Made by a program: the position numbers and the translations under genes. From NCBI GenBank assembly GCA_022494885.1, contig JAGVSM010003692.1:202933-266932 (forward strand): a DNA stretch of 64,000 nt, given 5' to 3'. The notes under the pieces are model-generated. The model saw nothing but the letters and a program-made list of their open reading frames with translations. It had not been told where the DNA came from and did not search any database. Positions 52,188 through 63,850 of this stretch are shown here, piece by piece; within the stretch, counting starts at the first letter, position 1, and each line of letters starts with the position of its first letter. Source of the stretch: Micrasema longulum (lineage: Eukaryota > Arthropoda > Insecta > Trichoptera > Brachycentridae).

Positions 52188-52664
52188 TGTAGGATAAGGT
52201 AGTTGAGGGTTTTGTTGGAGCTCCTACCCCAGTTAGAAATTGACAGGGAAGACAGGAGGTTGCTGTTTAATGTTTATTTATTACATGGCGAATAAATAAA
52301 CAATTATGTCGGACGAGTGTTACTTTGATGATAGGTTGAAGAGACTGCACTTGAACTACATGCTGGAGCTGAGTGAACTGCACTGATCTTGTTAGGCTGA
52401 TTAACTGAACGGGCTGACTGATGTTGGCTGCGTCCTGTGGTCTCTTTATAGACTATATTTTTTTGTAGTTCATTTCTTCGTGGTAGGGACGATGTGAATG
52501 TACTGCAGGGCGACGATCCCGCCTTTATGTGCAATATTGCTAGAGTTGTGATATAAGCTGTATTGGATTCGATAGAAAATGATGACATTGCATCATCGGT
52601 CATTAGTCTCAGGTGAACTAATTTAACACGTGTTTGTCATCGACTATGGACCATGGACCCTACA
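52188..52664 (-). mobile_element. Solo LTR
   Basis: 477 bp with TG...CA ends and terminal TGTAGG/CCTACA. On the minus strand it starts 'tgtagggtccatgg', has a TATA-like 'gtctataaagagacc', an AATAAA near its end and finishes 'accttatcctaca'. Flanked by 'tata' on both sides (52184-52187, 52665-52668), though that site is low-complexity. There is no internal retroviral-type coding next to it, so it is the product of LTR-LTR recombination. The 99-codon frame inside is incidental. Confidence 0.75.
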
Positions 52665-53360
52665 TATATTCAAAAAAATAATATCTATCATACGAAATAT
52701 ATACATATGAAATACATTTAACAATTTTGGAGCTATGAAAAATAAGTGTCTTTGTCCGAGTCTGAATTTGCAATGAGGGATTTCAAGTAAACTATTCAAT
52801 CTTTGACTAGATCTATTATTTTTTTAGGAAATACGTGTTGGCGCATAAAAACATATTTACGATATTACTGGCAATAAATTTCTTGTAGCTTCAAAAGTTC
52901 ATTAAGCATGAGCATTTTTGTCACATCTGTTGTTTGAAAAAATCAACAGTATTATAATTAAAAAATAAAATATATATACGTATAAATTATAAAACATGTC
53001 GATCATAAAAAAAACTTTTTTGCGAAGCCAATCAACAGGTTTATGAGAGCTCTAATAAATTGGCATTAATGAAATATAATACAATGGATTAACTTAACCT
53101 AAACAATCTTAGAATCTGTTTAAATGTATGATGAGTATAGTCATAGCATGATCTAGGCAGACATGGCAAGTGTGCCATCTCAAGTCAAGAGTGGTAACTC
53201 CGCTTGCTTCTTGAATGCTTGTTTTTGCTGTGGGAACACCTCGACAGTACTGTTAAGTGAGATTTGGTTAACTGTTCTGAGGATCTTTGGCAGAGAAAAA
53301 CGGAATCCGACGACTGTTCTAAAATTTCCCACAGCACTGACAGACCTTAAATATTAATTT
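52665..53360. other. No gene or recognised element
   Basis: A 64-codon frame (53163-53357) has balanced composition but no domain. Confidence 0.45.
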
Positions 53361-53365
53361 ATTTA

Positions 53366-53550
53366 TTTAATTTTGCACCACAACATGCCAAAAGACCCAA
53401 TTGCAGTGGTGAATTACATCACAGAACACCCAGGCTTGAGAAAAATCACATTTTAATTTTTGTGTTCTCATCGGGAATTCAACCCGGAACCTTTCGTGTG
53501 CTCACACACTCATCAAGCGTCTTGACCACTACCCCACGGAGGCCGCCATT
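53366..53550 (-). mobile_element. SINE family A, minus strand
   Basis: Reads in reverse: 'ggcggcctccgtggggtagt', 'ggtcaagacgcttgatgagt', B box 'ccgggttgaattcccg', 'gtgatttttctcaagcctgg', 'gatgtaattcaccactgc', then an (aaat)n tail. Confidence 0.9.
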
Positions 53551-54465
53551 ACAAATTGAATCGAATTACAAAACATACCAATAAAAAAAAATTAAGCATA
53601 AATATGAACATGTAATAAATAAAAAAATTACGATTTAATTACAAAATACAAAAAAGACACATTTGAAAATTAAAACAGACAAAATACTATGTCAAAGAAG
53701 CAATTCACAGGATATTAAAATTTCTGCCATTCATCTACATCTTTTATATGCATTGCAACTCATTAAGAACAGAACAGAAGTTTATAAAAAGAAACAGAAT
53801 TCTGAATGCTCAAACCTAAAACATTTCATAAAAAGGTGACACTTATTTTAATGGATGGGGGCGAATATTCTTCGTTCGTTCATTTTAGGATACCTTTCAG
53901 AGCTTGTGACATCAATCCGGAATACATGTGTCATAAAGAAAGTGCAAAATGTGTCATAGTCAATCCCATGAGAGTAGGAATCACTTTTGTTTGAATAAAC
54001 TGTCAATGTCATAAAAATCACAGTTTTTTACATACATACGTATATGAATACTCAGTGTTTACATGAGTTGTGTCCGTTTTTTTCCTTAAAAGATGAGCAC
54101 CAAAAAAAAGGGTAAAAATATACGTCAATCAAAAAAATTAATTCTGCGCTACAAGATGTTGTGTTTGCTTTTACGTAACATGTATTATTTATTTGATTCC
54201 AAGCCTTTAAATACAGTGTCAAGTAGACGAAAGTGAGCATTTTCGACACTTATTTTTGTTCAATCGAGGAAATAAAGAGAAACTTAATATATTTATTTAT
54301 TTATATAATTTATTTTACTTATTTAAAATAATACAAACATCGTAATAATTTTCAAAATAAACAAAACAACTTTTGTTTTTTTCAACGGGTAGAAACGAAA
54401 AAGTATACTGCAATGCAAAATTAAAAGTAAAAATTTTGTGTTATAAAAAAGAAAAAATATAGGTA
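53551..54465. other. No gene or recognised element
   Basis: AT-rich; nothing recognised. Confidence 0.5.
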
Positions 54466-54600
54466 TAATGTAACAATAGTTATAAAAAAATGCATTAAAA
54501 AATATATTTAAATATATAATGTAACAGTAGGTATAAAAATATGCATTCAAAAAAATATAATAATACTGAAAAAACAGTAGGTATATAAAGTAAATATGAA
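54466..54600. repeat. Imperfect tandem repeat, about 55-bp unit
   Basis: 'taatgtaacaatagttataa' is followed by 'taatgtaacagtaggtataa' and a third partial 'aacagtaggtatataaag', each before an AT-rich stretch with 'atgcatt'. Confidence 0.65.
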
Positions 54601-55014
54601 AAATTAAAAGGCAAATTTCAAATTGCAAATTATCTAGCTTTTATTTTCCCTTTTAACGCAAAAAATTGCATTAAATTTATATTAAAATAACAATTAAATA
54701 CCAATACGTGTTTTAGATAATAATGATACACATGTTAAAAAATATATTTTTTAATAATTTCAGAAAAAGTATAGGACAATAATAATACACATCAAGAACA
54801 GAGAAAAAAATGTATGGAAAAGAAAGTTTTATTTCGATTTTAACAATAAGCTCTAAATAATACATGTAAGAACGTTTTAAAATAAATAATTGTTGTTTTA
54901 AAAATGTCTATATCACAAGTAATTTTTTTGCCTAAGAAATGTAAACGCAGGAACTAATTATTTAAAGCAAGCATTTCACTGAGTCTATCCAACTTCGAAC
55001 GTAGTTTCGAACCG
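54601..55014. other. No gene or recognised element
   Basis: AT-rich; nothing recognised. Confidence 0.5.
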
Positions 55015-55065
55015 GATCGTGGTCCCGTTGCTTGTGACTTGTGACGCGGACTCAGGCCCGTTGTT
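55015..55065 (+). repeat. SINE family-B head scrap
   Basis: 'ggatcgtggtcccgttgctt' and 'gcggactcaggcccgttg' resemble the family-B head. The body is missing. Confidence 0.4.
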
Positions 55066-55784
55066 GACGACTGTTTTTGTAACGGGTGTGTACTAGAGAT
55101 GGGTGTTTCGGTTGTTTAAATTTTAATTAACCGACTTTAATATTAAAAGGAGTAACAGAAAAAGTTACAGTTTCACAAATTCAACTGTTTCGTAAAACTA
55201 TTAAGCAAAACCGTGGTCACCCTCCCCCTCCAAGCAAGGGCCGCAGTTTTATCCACACTTCTCTTAACTGTTACTTCAGAGTATCAGTTTTGCGGAGGAG
55301 TTTAATTTGTGAATTAAGAATATCTTATAAAGTTTATAATTTGAAACACTGACTTTGTGGTTATTAATTATAATAAAATAACTAAAACAACTTTGCTTTT
55401 AACTACTATTTTTTTCAAGGTTTAAGTAACTGATGAATTAATTCCTATTTGAATTTTATCATGTTCACTAAATACTACACGTGGACTCAATAACTCAAGT
55501 CTTTTTTTCCTTATAAGGGTGGTAGTTTGATATCAATATTTTTGAAGCTAGACAGGAGAGGACTAGAAGAAATATTGTTTATTTAATATATAGATAATCT
55601 ACGAGTGGATACAGGAACAGCGTTTTTCAAACAAACAAAAAAATCATTATAAATGCGTAGAAAAAATAAAAGCAGTTACTAAAAATTTAAACTTCCCAAT
55701 TAATAGAGAAAGTGTTATTGTAAATAATTTAAAATTAACATTACATGAAGAAAATTTAGTATTTAAATTTAATGTTTCTCAATG
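55066..55784. other. No gene or recognised element
   Basis: A GC-richer bit at 55210-55260; no coding seen. Confidence 0.5.
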
Positions 55785-55925
55785 GTTTCAAAATGGTCGT
55801 TAACGAAGGCCCCCACAGATCAGAGGTCCAAAGTTCGAATATCACTCTACCACAACTCGATCTCCATTTTCTAATTGCGAGTTATTTGCAACTCGTTGAA
55901 AATGGCCCCCAAATTGAAATGTTGA
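55785..55925 (+). mobile_element. SINE family B, degraded
   Basis: 'cacagatcagaggtccaaag' and 'ttcgaatatcactctaccac' followed by 'ccattttctaattgcgagtt' and 'caactcgttgaaaatggccc'. The first head bases are lost. Confidence 0.7.
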
Positions 55926-56246
55926 GGTTCATCATGAGAAAGCAAGTATTTATATTAAAAAAGGTTATTAAGTACAAAAGAGTGAAGAAAGAAAGAATTT
56001 CATAAAGAAAGCAAAAAAGTTTATTAAATAAATCTGCATGCTTTATATTTCGGGTGATAGAAAAATATAATTCTCCATCCGGACACAATAACAAATTTCA
56101 AATTCTGCCTTAGTTGGGAAATACTCCAAAACAACGTAATCTTATTTGAGATAGGAAATTGACAAGTTGAATATTGTTTCCTCGAAGCGTTCGTAAACGA
56201 ATATTAAATCGAGTTGAATATTAAAAAAATGAATTGAACTCACAAT

Positions 56247-56390
56247 GCACAAAATATATTTCATATTTTTATTTATATGTTAATCCATACATATTTATGA
56301 CAGACAAAATGGCACAAAATATATTTCATATTTTATTTTATTTGTTAATCCATACATATTTATGACAGGCAAAATGGCACAAAAAATACT
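56247..56390. repeat. 65-bp tandem duplication
   Basis: The unit from 'gcacaaaatatatttcat' to 'tatttatgacagacaaaatg' at 56247 repeats at 56312 with offset 65, and the start of a third unit is at 56377. A few indels separate the copies. Confidence 0.85.
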
Positions 56391-57308
56391 CTAATTGCTT
56401 ATACTAAGTGGGGTGGCGATTATAATTTTTCGTGGATATTTTTTGACTGAATCGTTGATCTGTGTTAATTTTTGCGGGGAAAGAAAAAAGTGCGTTTGCG
56501 CGATAATAGCAGATGTGGAAAAGAACAGTATGCGGCCAAACAAACTTCAGCAAACAAAAATCCTACCTTTAGGAAGACAGAAAAGGGAATCAAGGACAGG
56601 AATCCGGATAATATCTCCAAGTCCTGGCTTTTGGGTAGTTTTTTCCTTTTTTGGTGAACACGGAACTTTTACTGTAGTTATTTGCAAAATATAAAGACGA
56701 ATGTAGCGGAGTGGCGGTCAGATGATGTAAAGATGTTCAGATGCGGGCAGATGATTATAGGACGAGCAGATGCAGGCAGATAAAATAATGAACCTGGTAG
56801 TTGAAATTGTTAAAAATGTGTAATTGTTGATGTTGGGTGCTATGGATATGGAACATTGTTCCCACAGCAACCGTAGCTACCCATGACCATATATACGAGG
56901 AGAATAACAAATATTAAAAATTGGGAGATCACCGGATGGGTAGGATAGGTGGACTTTCATCCACTGGCGGTCTATCCAGCCACAAACCACTCAACCCCAC
57001 CAACCACTCACGCAACCACTAGGAATACGCCAAATATATGAAGAGTTTGGCAAGCCAGAAATATTAATGTGCCTAAGGTTGCAATCGGTTTCTATATTGG
57101 CGAATGCATGTTCTAAGGAATCGATTTGTTGCGGCACAATACCTTCAAAGTATGTTTACCGGATTTATTTCCCAAAAAAAAAAAAAAAATGAAAGAAAGA
57201 GAAAAAGTCGTGGCATAAAAGAAAAAAAAATGTAAGCGATAATAGAAAAAAAAATTCAATCGTCAAAAATATAAAAAAATCTTCATCAAAAATTTAAACA
57301 CGGTTTTT
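56391..57308. other. No gene recognised
   Basis: 56930-57150 is GC-richer and open in a minus frame ('NISGLPNSSYIWRIPSGCVS'). I cannot assign it. An A-run lies at 57174-57189. Confidence 0.4.
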
Positions 57309-57703
57309 TAGGGCCAGACCACGAAACTTCAGAGGAACATTTCTCATGGTGAGCTTTAAAAAAAATCCTAATCATTTTTTTCCAAAATGTCATTTAAAAA
57401 AGTTTTGTTTTTTAAGATATTAAATGGACTCAATCTTTAATTTCTTGAACTAGCATCCCTACCCCTCCCCGAAAAAAAAATTGTGATGAAAACGTATTTG
57501 ACCAAAGAAGCGATTCGTACCAGACGCGGACAGGGGAAACGGCTGGGTAGGAGTTTGTGGAGGGACTGATTGTCCGAGAAATTAAGGATTTACTACATTT
57601 TGAGATTATTCATATTTTTTTTTAAATGACTTTTTGGAAAAATTTTACTAAGATTATTTTTAAGGCTTGCCATTTTTCTCTGAAGTTTCGCGGTCTGGCC
57701 TTG
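57309..57703. mobile_element. MITE with about 95-bp terminal inverted repeats
   Basis: The left end 'agggccagaccacgaaactt' with 'cagaggaacatttctcatgg' is mirrored by the right end 'gaagtttcgcggtctggcct'. Inverted similarity extends to the 'aaatgtcatttaaaaaa' / 'tttaaatgactttttgg' blocks. About 395 bp, non-coding centre with 'ggctgggtaggagtttgtgg'. A second copy begins at 63851 with CAGGGCC, suggesting CARGGCC ends as in hAT-like elements. No clear 8-bp duplication. Confidence 0.75.
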
Positions 57704-58460
57704 AATGACAGTGTATATAGTCATTAAATAAGGTTATGTGTAAATACTTTTTTTGATATATTTTCTTTCTTGCATTAAAAAAAAAAACAAATTTTAATGT
57801 ACCTATATTACTGATCTTTCCGGCTGTTAATTATATCTGTCAATTTATGGTTTTTGTAAATTAAGGTAATATTATATAAGTTAGTTATTATAAATCTCCA
57901 TCAACAAGCCACAGCAAGTGGCTATTTTTTTTGTTCTGTCCTGTGTTTGGAAAAAAACGACGCAACTTGTATAAACATCCAATATAATTCTACTCTACTG
58001 TTACTGTTACTATTAGTGTAAAACAATCATGTTTTGATAGCAAAAAATGTTTTTTTTAAATACAGTAATTGTTTTTCGGTGAAATAATTTTTTTTTTAAA
58101 AATCTGAAATCGGTCGGCGCAAAATTCGCGCCGTATTCAATTTTCAGCGAAATTATGAAACGTGTCTTTCGGGAATTTTTAAGGGAGTTTCTTCATTCCT
58201 CCCCTCTTTTTTTTTGACTCCGCAAATGAATATTTGAAACCAATGTCGGCTTCAAGCAATATTTGAAGGAAAGAAAATTAATTTTATCACTGAAAATCAT
58301 CCGTAAATATCATATTCGCTTCGATGAGTTTAATACGAGTATCATAGTAGGAAAATTATTTTATCTCAATAAAATGTTGTAACATCAGGTCGCTAAACTT
58401 TTCATTTTAACATATAGGTACAGTTATTAATTTTTGAATTGTTAATGATATATTTTCTAA
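57704..58460. other. No gene or recognised element
   Basis: AT-rich; nothing recognised. Confidence 0.5.
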
Positions 58461-58461
58461 T

Positions 58462-58600
58462 TTATATTTTTGCTTTAACTTTTATTATTATCGATATGTT
58501 TTCTAATATTTATATCAATTATTTTAATTTTCAAATGTGAATTTTATTGTTTATATTTATGCTTTAATTCTTATTATTATCGAAATGTTTTCTAATTTAT
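58462..58600. repeat. Imperfect direct repeat
   Basis: 'gctttaacttttattattat', 'cgatatgttttctaat' recurs about 89 bp later as 'gctttaattcttattattat', 'cgaaatgttttctaat'. Confidence 0.65.
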
Positions 58601-58647
58601 ATTTATTTTTCATTTAGAATATTATTATTGGTATTTGAATTGCTTCA

Positions 58648-58800
58648 TTATCATTCCTTTTCCGCACCTAATAATGTATAGGGTACTGCATTGGTACACC
58701 AATCGCAGCATATCTTGATCATTTTTGTTGCATGAAGGTAAGATGATCAGTTTTACGCTCCGGGTACCAATTCAGGGACTTTGAAATATTTTTGTGTTAA
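58648..58800 (-). mobile_element. SINE family D, 3' half
   Basis: 'ttccttttccgcacctaata', 'gtacaccaatcgcagcatat', 'gaaggtaagatgatcagttt' and 'gggtaccaattcagggact' are the reversed family-D body. The tRNA-like head is missing. Confidence 0.7.
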
Positions 58801-58959
58801 AACACCAAAATATAAATTTAAATAGTTTAAGCATCATTTAATAAAAAAAACACACGTAAAAAAGAAGGTCCTTCCTAAACACAGGAATTTTCAGCTATTC
58901 TGGACCTGAAACAATGAACCCGTGTACATTTAAAATATGATTTATTATATAAATAAAAA

Positions 58960-59325
58960 ATACAGTTCTGTGTGTGAAATAGAACCTGAACCCTGGTCGA
59001 GAGTTTCCAACTCGACGGCAGCTCTCAGGGAAAAGACCTGAATAAGCAAATCGAGCGAGGGTAAGTCCGACTCGTTGTGTAGTAATCAGCGCATTCACCT
59101 ACCACCCATAAAATCCTGGGATCGATTCCTAGCAGGGTGGATGTAAAATATTAATTTAAAAGGTTGTTTTAACTGCAATATTTCTTTTCCTGGACTGGCA
59201 CGTGAAGCGTACAATTAATTACCTTAACTTCATGTGACAGATTATTAAAATACGTTGCTTTTAGCTTACAAATACAATGCCCTATAAACCACTGGGTGAG
59301 CAAAGGAGAATTATGATGATAATGA
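58960..59325 (+). mobile_element. Composite SINE D with extra 5' module, copy 1
   Basis: A roughly 105-bp module ('acagttctgtgtgtgaaata', 'gaaccctggtcgagagtttc', 'aactcgacgg', 'aaatcgagcgagggtaagtc') precedes the tRNA-like head 'gactcgttgtgtagtaatca', B box 'tgggatcgattcctagca' and the family-D body to 'gatgataatg'. The same order occurs at 61960-62292. Other family-D copies lack the module. Confidence 0.65.
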
Positions 59326-61014
59326 AAAATATTAAATAATTTTTTTATTTTTACTTTGTATTTTATATTTAATGCTTTTTTGTGGATACAGCCACTGTAC
59401 TGGCCCATAAACGCGTTTGATACATAAGTATAAGATTCATTCCATTAACACTAGTTACCTAAATTCATAAGAAAGGTCTCTTTTCTAAAAATTTGCAAAA
59501 AATACTTACCGGATATTCACATCACCTATTTTCCTAGATTTTTAGATATTATGCGCATCAAAACGTATGCGGGATGATGGAAAAAATCTTACCTGTAACA
59601 AAAGAAAATATTTTTTTATAGCAATGCACAATTATGACCAAACGAACAATGTTTTCAAAAGTACGAGTGTTTATCTAATTCATTATGTGAATGTGAGTAC
59701 AATATATTTGTTAGTGAGTTTGTTTGATAATATTGTTTAAAATACAATCAATGAGGGATTGATAACATTCAGATATCAGGATATAAAATATTCGAATTCC
59801 CGGCATTTACAATCAATGCAACATATCTTATACCTTTGCCCACTGTGTGTCTGGATCAAAACATATTATAGGTAACTCTGCCGAAACAGCAAAATAGACA
59901 TATTTCATTATGCTTCCTCAACTTTTGCGAAGAATAACTTAAGAATCTAATGTGGGAACACGTATACAACTTATTTTGCCCAAGAAATATAATGAATGAA
60001 ACTAAACAAAAAACAAATGAAGTACCCAAGGAAATAATGATCGAAGTCACTAAGTCAATAAGCTTGCCTAGCCTGGATCAGACAAAGGTTAATTACGTAT
60101 GAAATCCAGAAAAATGAGATTTTTTTATTCTGCGTAAAAGTTATTAGTGGTCAAAGTCGACACCGTAATAGTTCAAAACGATCATAGACCAAGATTTGAT
60201 CGTTCTTGAGTTTTCGAACGAACATCTAAATGAAGTTGACGGCACGTTTCTGTTCCTTTCTCTTTGGGGTTACGTACCTACGTTTGTTTACAGATAATCT
60301 CGATTTTATGCTGCTTTTACATCATGCTTGACAGTAAATGTACTATCGACGGTGTCATGGACAATAATGCCAAACGAAGAGTTGATGAACCTGAGATGTC
60401 TCACAGCGAGCTTATTCTAAATAATAAGGCTCTGTACACTTCACTTCTGTACAAACAATTAAAACAATTTTGTTTAAAGAGTATCATAATAATCTGTCAC
60501 ATTTACATTAAACGATTTTTTTCTATGTTCAAATTCGTTTTTTTTTTTCAAAGGGGAAACTTCACTTTTTCTATGAAATACTGTCGAGTAACAAAAAAAA
60601 ATGTACTTATTAGTATCAAAATAAATATTTTTAACATGACACGTTTTAATAAAGACATGTTTTTTAACAATTTTATTTTTAAGATTATATATGAAAACAT
60701 TTCTCCACAATATCCATATTGATTTCAAAAACACGATCAATTTTTCTACATCCATTTCACGCGTTTTCTTCGGTATTTGTATCACGTGATATTTTCCTAT
60801 TATTCTCTAGTGACTTTGATCATTCTTTACCAAGACTTTTCAAATTTAATTCTATCTATTCCGTGTATTTCTCTAATTGAATAAAATATATTACACGCAT
60901 GTGAATTATATCGACGAATACCTACAAATCGTATATTTTTTAACTTTGTATCTTTGTTGAAATATCCTAAATATAATATATTGAAATAAATATGTATCAT
61001 CTTTGATAAAAAAA
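59326..61014. other. No gene or recognised element
   Basis: The frame at 60264-60722 (152 codons) begins on TTG, not ATG, turns into Phe/Lys/Ile-rich sequence after 70 codons and has no domain, so I do not call it. The rest is AT-rich. Confidence 0.45.
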
Positions 61015-61040
61015 ATATGGAAGTATAGGAAGTACAGGGC
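61015..61040 (+). repeat. Family-E scrap
   Basis: 'atatggaagtataggaagta' followed by 'cagggctta' matches the family-E junction before the core. Confidence 0.4.
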
Positions 61041-61950
61041 TTATCAATTTCCTTCAACTAATACGTAATGTATCTCAATCGTTGGATTGGAAAAATAATA
61101 TTTACAAATTTAGACAAAGGCTAAAGATGGTAAATTTTATGCTTGTGACCACTTGGTATTTTAATAAAAGATTAATCTTTAGACTACCATTTTTCCTACT
61201 CAAATTATTTATTGAGATATATCCTACTCAAATACATTTAGAATATAACAATAATAAAAATTGGTTCTACCGTGGCAAGTTATATAAATTTTAAACAAAG
61301 TAAGTTAATAATGAATAGAGTTATTTGAAATATGGTAATAATTCCAAATGAAATATGTTTCTTGAATCTGTTTGATCACAAATTCTACAAGGGAAAAGTT
61401 TTGACTGTGTTGATTCTAGACGGTAGAAAGTTATTCTCACACCACTTCATAAAAAAAATATTTAAAGGACAACCAACCAACCTTTTTTAGTTATTTTGAA
61501 AATGGTAGATACTGTTAGAACTTGTAAATAATAAAGAAATTAAGTTTTTTTTAAATTGTATTAATTCAAATGAACATAATATGCAAGATAAAAGCAAAAA
61601 AATATAATAAATATAAAGTCTACATATTATTTATATAACAACCTCTCTAAGTGAGCAAACTGCTCGTGATAAGAGGGAGTTCATTTTTCATTTTGAAACA
61701 TGTATTTTATTACGTATTTCATATTTTTATTTTTATTTTTGACATTTACATATACAGAAACAGTAATAATATATAAAACATTAATCTTATATTATTGAAA
61801 AGGAAAATACGCATTTTCAATTTTCTTTTAAATAACTATATTATTTTGATGATTTACACTTTCTGGAAGCGATATTTTTTTTTGCCTGCAATAATAATTT
61901 TATGCAGCACTTATATTGAAGCTAAATATAAATTCAAATAATTGTCCTCG
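61041..61950. other. No gene or recognised element
   Basis: AT-rich; nothing recognised. Confidence 0.5.
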
Positions 61951-61959
61951 CGAATCATG

Positions 61960-62292
61960 AATACAGTTCTGCGTGTGAATTTCAACCAGAATTGTGGACG
62001 AGTCCTTTTGACCAGATGGGTACTCTCAAGTAAAAATCCCAAAAAGGAAATCGATGGAGATAAGTTTGCCTCGTAATATAGTGGTTGGCGTGTTTGCCTA
62101 CTATGCCTGAGGTCCCGGGTTCGATTCCTTACTTTTTTTTGAGGGTGGGTTTAAACTGATATATTTCACTGTTCTTGGACAGAAAGTTCTGACTGTATTA
62201 TCATTATCTAAAAGATATATATAGCACCTGGTGGTGGTATAAATTCAGTACCCGATGCACCATCGGGTGCGGATATGCGCATGATGATGGTA
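61960..62292 (+). mobile_element. Composite SINE D with extra 5' module, copy 2
   Basis: Module 'acagttctgcgtgtgaattt', 'gtggacgagtccttttgacc', 'aaatcgatggagataagttt', then head 'gcctcgtaatatagtggttg', B box 'cccgggttcgattcctt', body and 3' end 'gcaccatcgggtgcggatat', 'gcgcatgatgatgg'. The head is well preserved. Confidence 0.7.
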
Positions 62293-63556
62293 AAATAAAA
62301 AAAAAACGGTTTTTCAAAATAAATTTGAAATAAATATGTTTTCTAATTTACTAACAGATCGCGTTCTTGATTAAAATTTAGGATCTTTATTGTGCCGTTT
62401 AATTTAAGAATTTGAATCCTAACGCTTTATTTTTTTGACAGTGAATAATGAATTTGATCAGAATGAGAACAACTCCAACCACCCAAGTCTACCCTTGTGT
62501 AAGGTTGGAGATTGAGTGATGAGGGTAATTGTATTCTGGAAATGGTTGGAGTTTAATTCTACGAAATTTCATGGATTTGTTTAAGAATCGTTGTTAATAA
62601 CCAGCTCAAAAATTGGAAAGGGAAAATAAAAGAAAATAAATTCAAACATGTACTGTGTATTAATGTTTTTCAAAAGTAATACACAGTATAAATAATATTC
62701 AAAACAAAAATATTTGGAGTATTTCCAAATGTTTTCAGAAAAGGCTGAATTTTACTCCTTTGGGAAAGTTCAAAGCCGATTAAACTAATTGAACTGAAAA
62801 AGAAGTATGAAACTTTCAAACTATTTTTAGGCGTCGCCTGTACACTCCCTTGCCCGGATTAATTTTAGAGATCCTGTGGCCTTTTTTCAGTTTCACACAT
62901 TTAAATAACAATTTAATTGTTTAACCTCAAATGGACGATTAATTACTTTTTTATTTTTTATCAATGTTCATTGTTTACAAAAGATTCACATTTTCATCAA
63001 ATGTACATTAACAGCTTTCAGTGCACCTCAATATATACATAATCAATTTGTCTCTATCACTTTCAATCTAATTTTCTTTATTCTAACGGCGATCGGGTAT
63101 GTTATTTGGAGAATCGGAGCCGTGAATGGTAATTATATTTATTTATTTATACATTTCATAATGTACACAATTTTTGTTCACTTTGCCCAGCTGTATGAAA
63201 CAGTACTTACGATTTTCTTGTTATATTACTTTAAAATATTTTATTATTTAATTTGTTTTTTAGATTTATTCTTAAATTGTTTAAACTTTATACTGAATAT
63301 GTTTTATATTTTTTATGTTAATTATTTTTAATAAATCTTCATTAATTGTTAGGTTTAATTTTTTTTATAAACCTTGGGCAAAGGAAAATTTCTATTTTTT
63401 TTTAGCAAAACTTTTAAGCCAAATATGTTGGTATTATATTTTTTTTGTAAAAGGCAGATTTGCCGTTTATGTATTTTTTTTTTCTATTTTTTTTCTATTT
63501 TTTTATATTTATTGGTTTAATAAAAAATATAAAAAAAAGTCTAGTAAGGTAGGTTA
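62293..63556. other. No gene or recognised element
   Basis: T-rich sequence; frames at 63122-63557 are Phe/Tyr/Ile low-complexity and not genes. Confidence 0.5.
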
Positions 63557-63600
63557 GTGACGTCAGGAGCTTAAATAGCACTGATCCCCACCTCTAGGAA
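63557..63600 (+). repeat. Short repeat with TGACGTCA palindrome
   Basis: 'gtgacgtcaggagcttaaat' followed by 'agcactgatcccc' matches the reverse complement of 12690-12720. The shared stretch holds a CRE-like TGACGTCA next to a TATA-like string. Confidence 0.55.
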
Positions 63601-63850
63601 TTAGAATAAGAATAAGGTAGGTTATTACAAAATAATATATTTTAAAGGTTAGAGTTCATTTATTATCAGTTATCTTAACTGAATTTTTGAAGGTTGACTT
63701 TAACCGAAAACAAAAAATATTCTAATATTTTACAGGATTTAATTAAATTTTATGTTATTAAATGCCTTGATATACACAATTTGATTAAAAAATACACGGA
63801 ATTTGTGTAGATTAAATAAATATTTACTAATTCCTCCATACACGATTTTT

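Noticed and set aside
52304..52603. 99-codon minus frame as a gene
   Set aside because: It is contained in the solo LTR and spans its TATA-like region.
60264..60722. 152-codon frame with a signal-peptide-like start
   Set aside because: It starts on TTG, and its second half is AT-driven Phe/Lys/Ile sequence.
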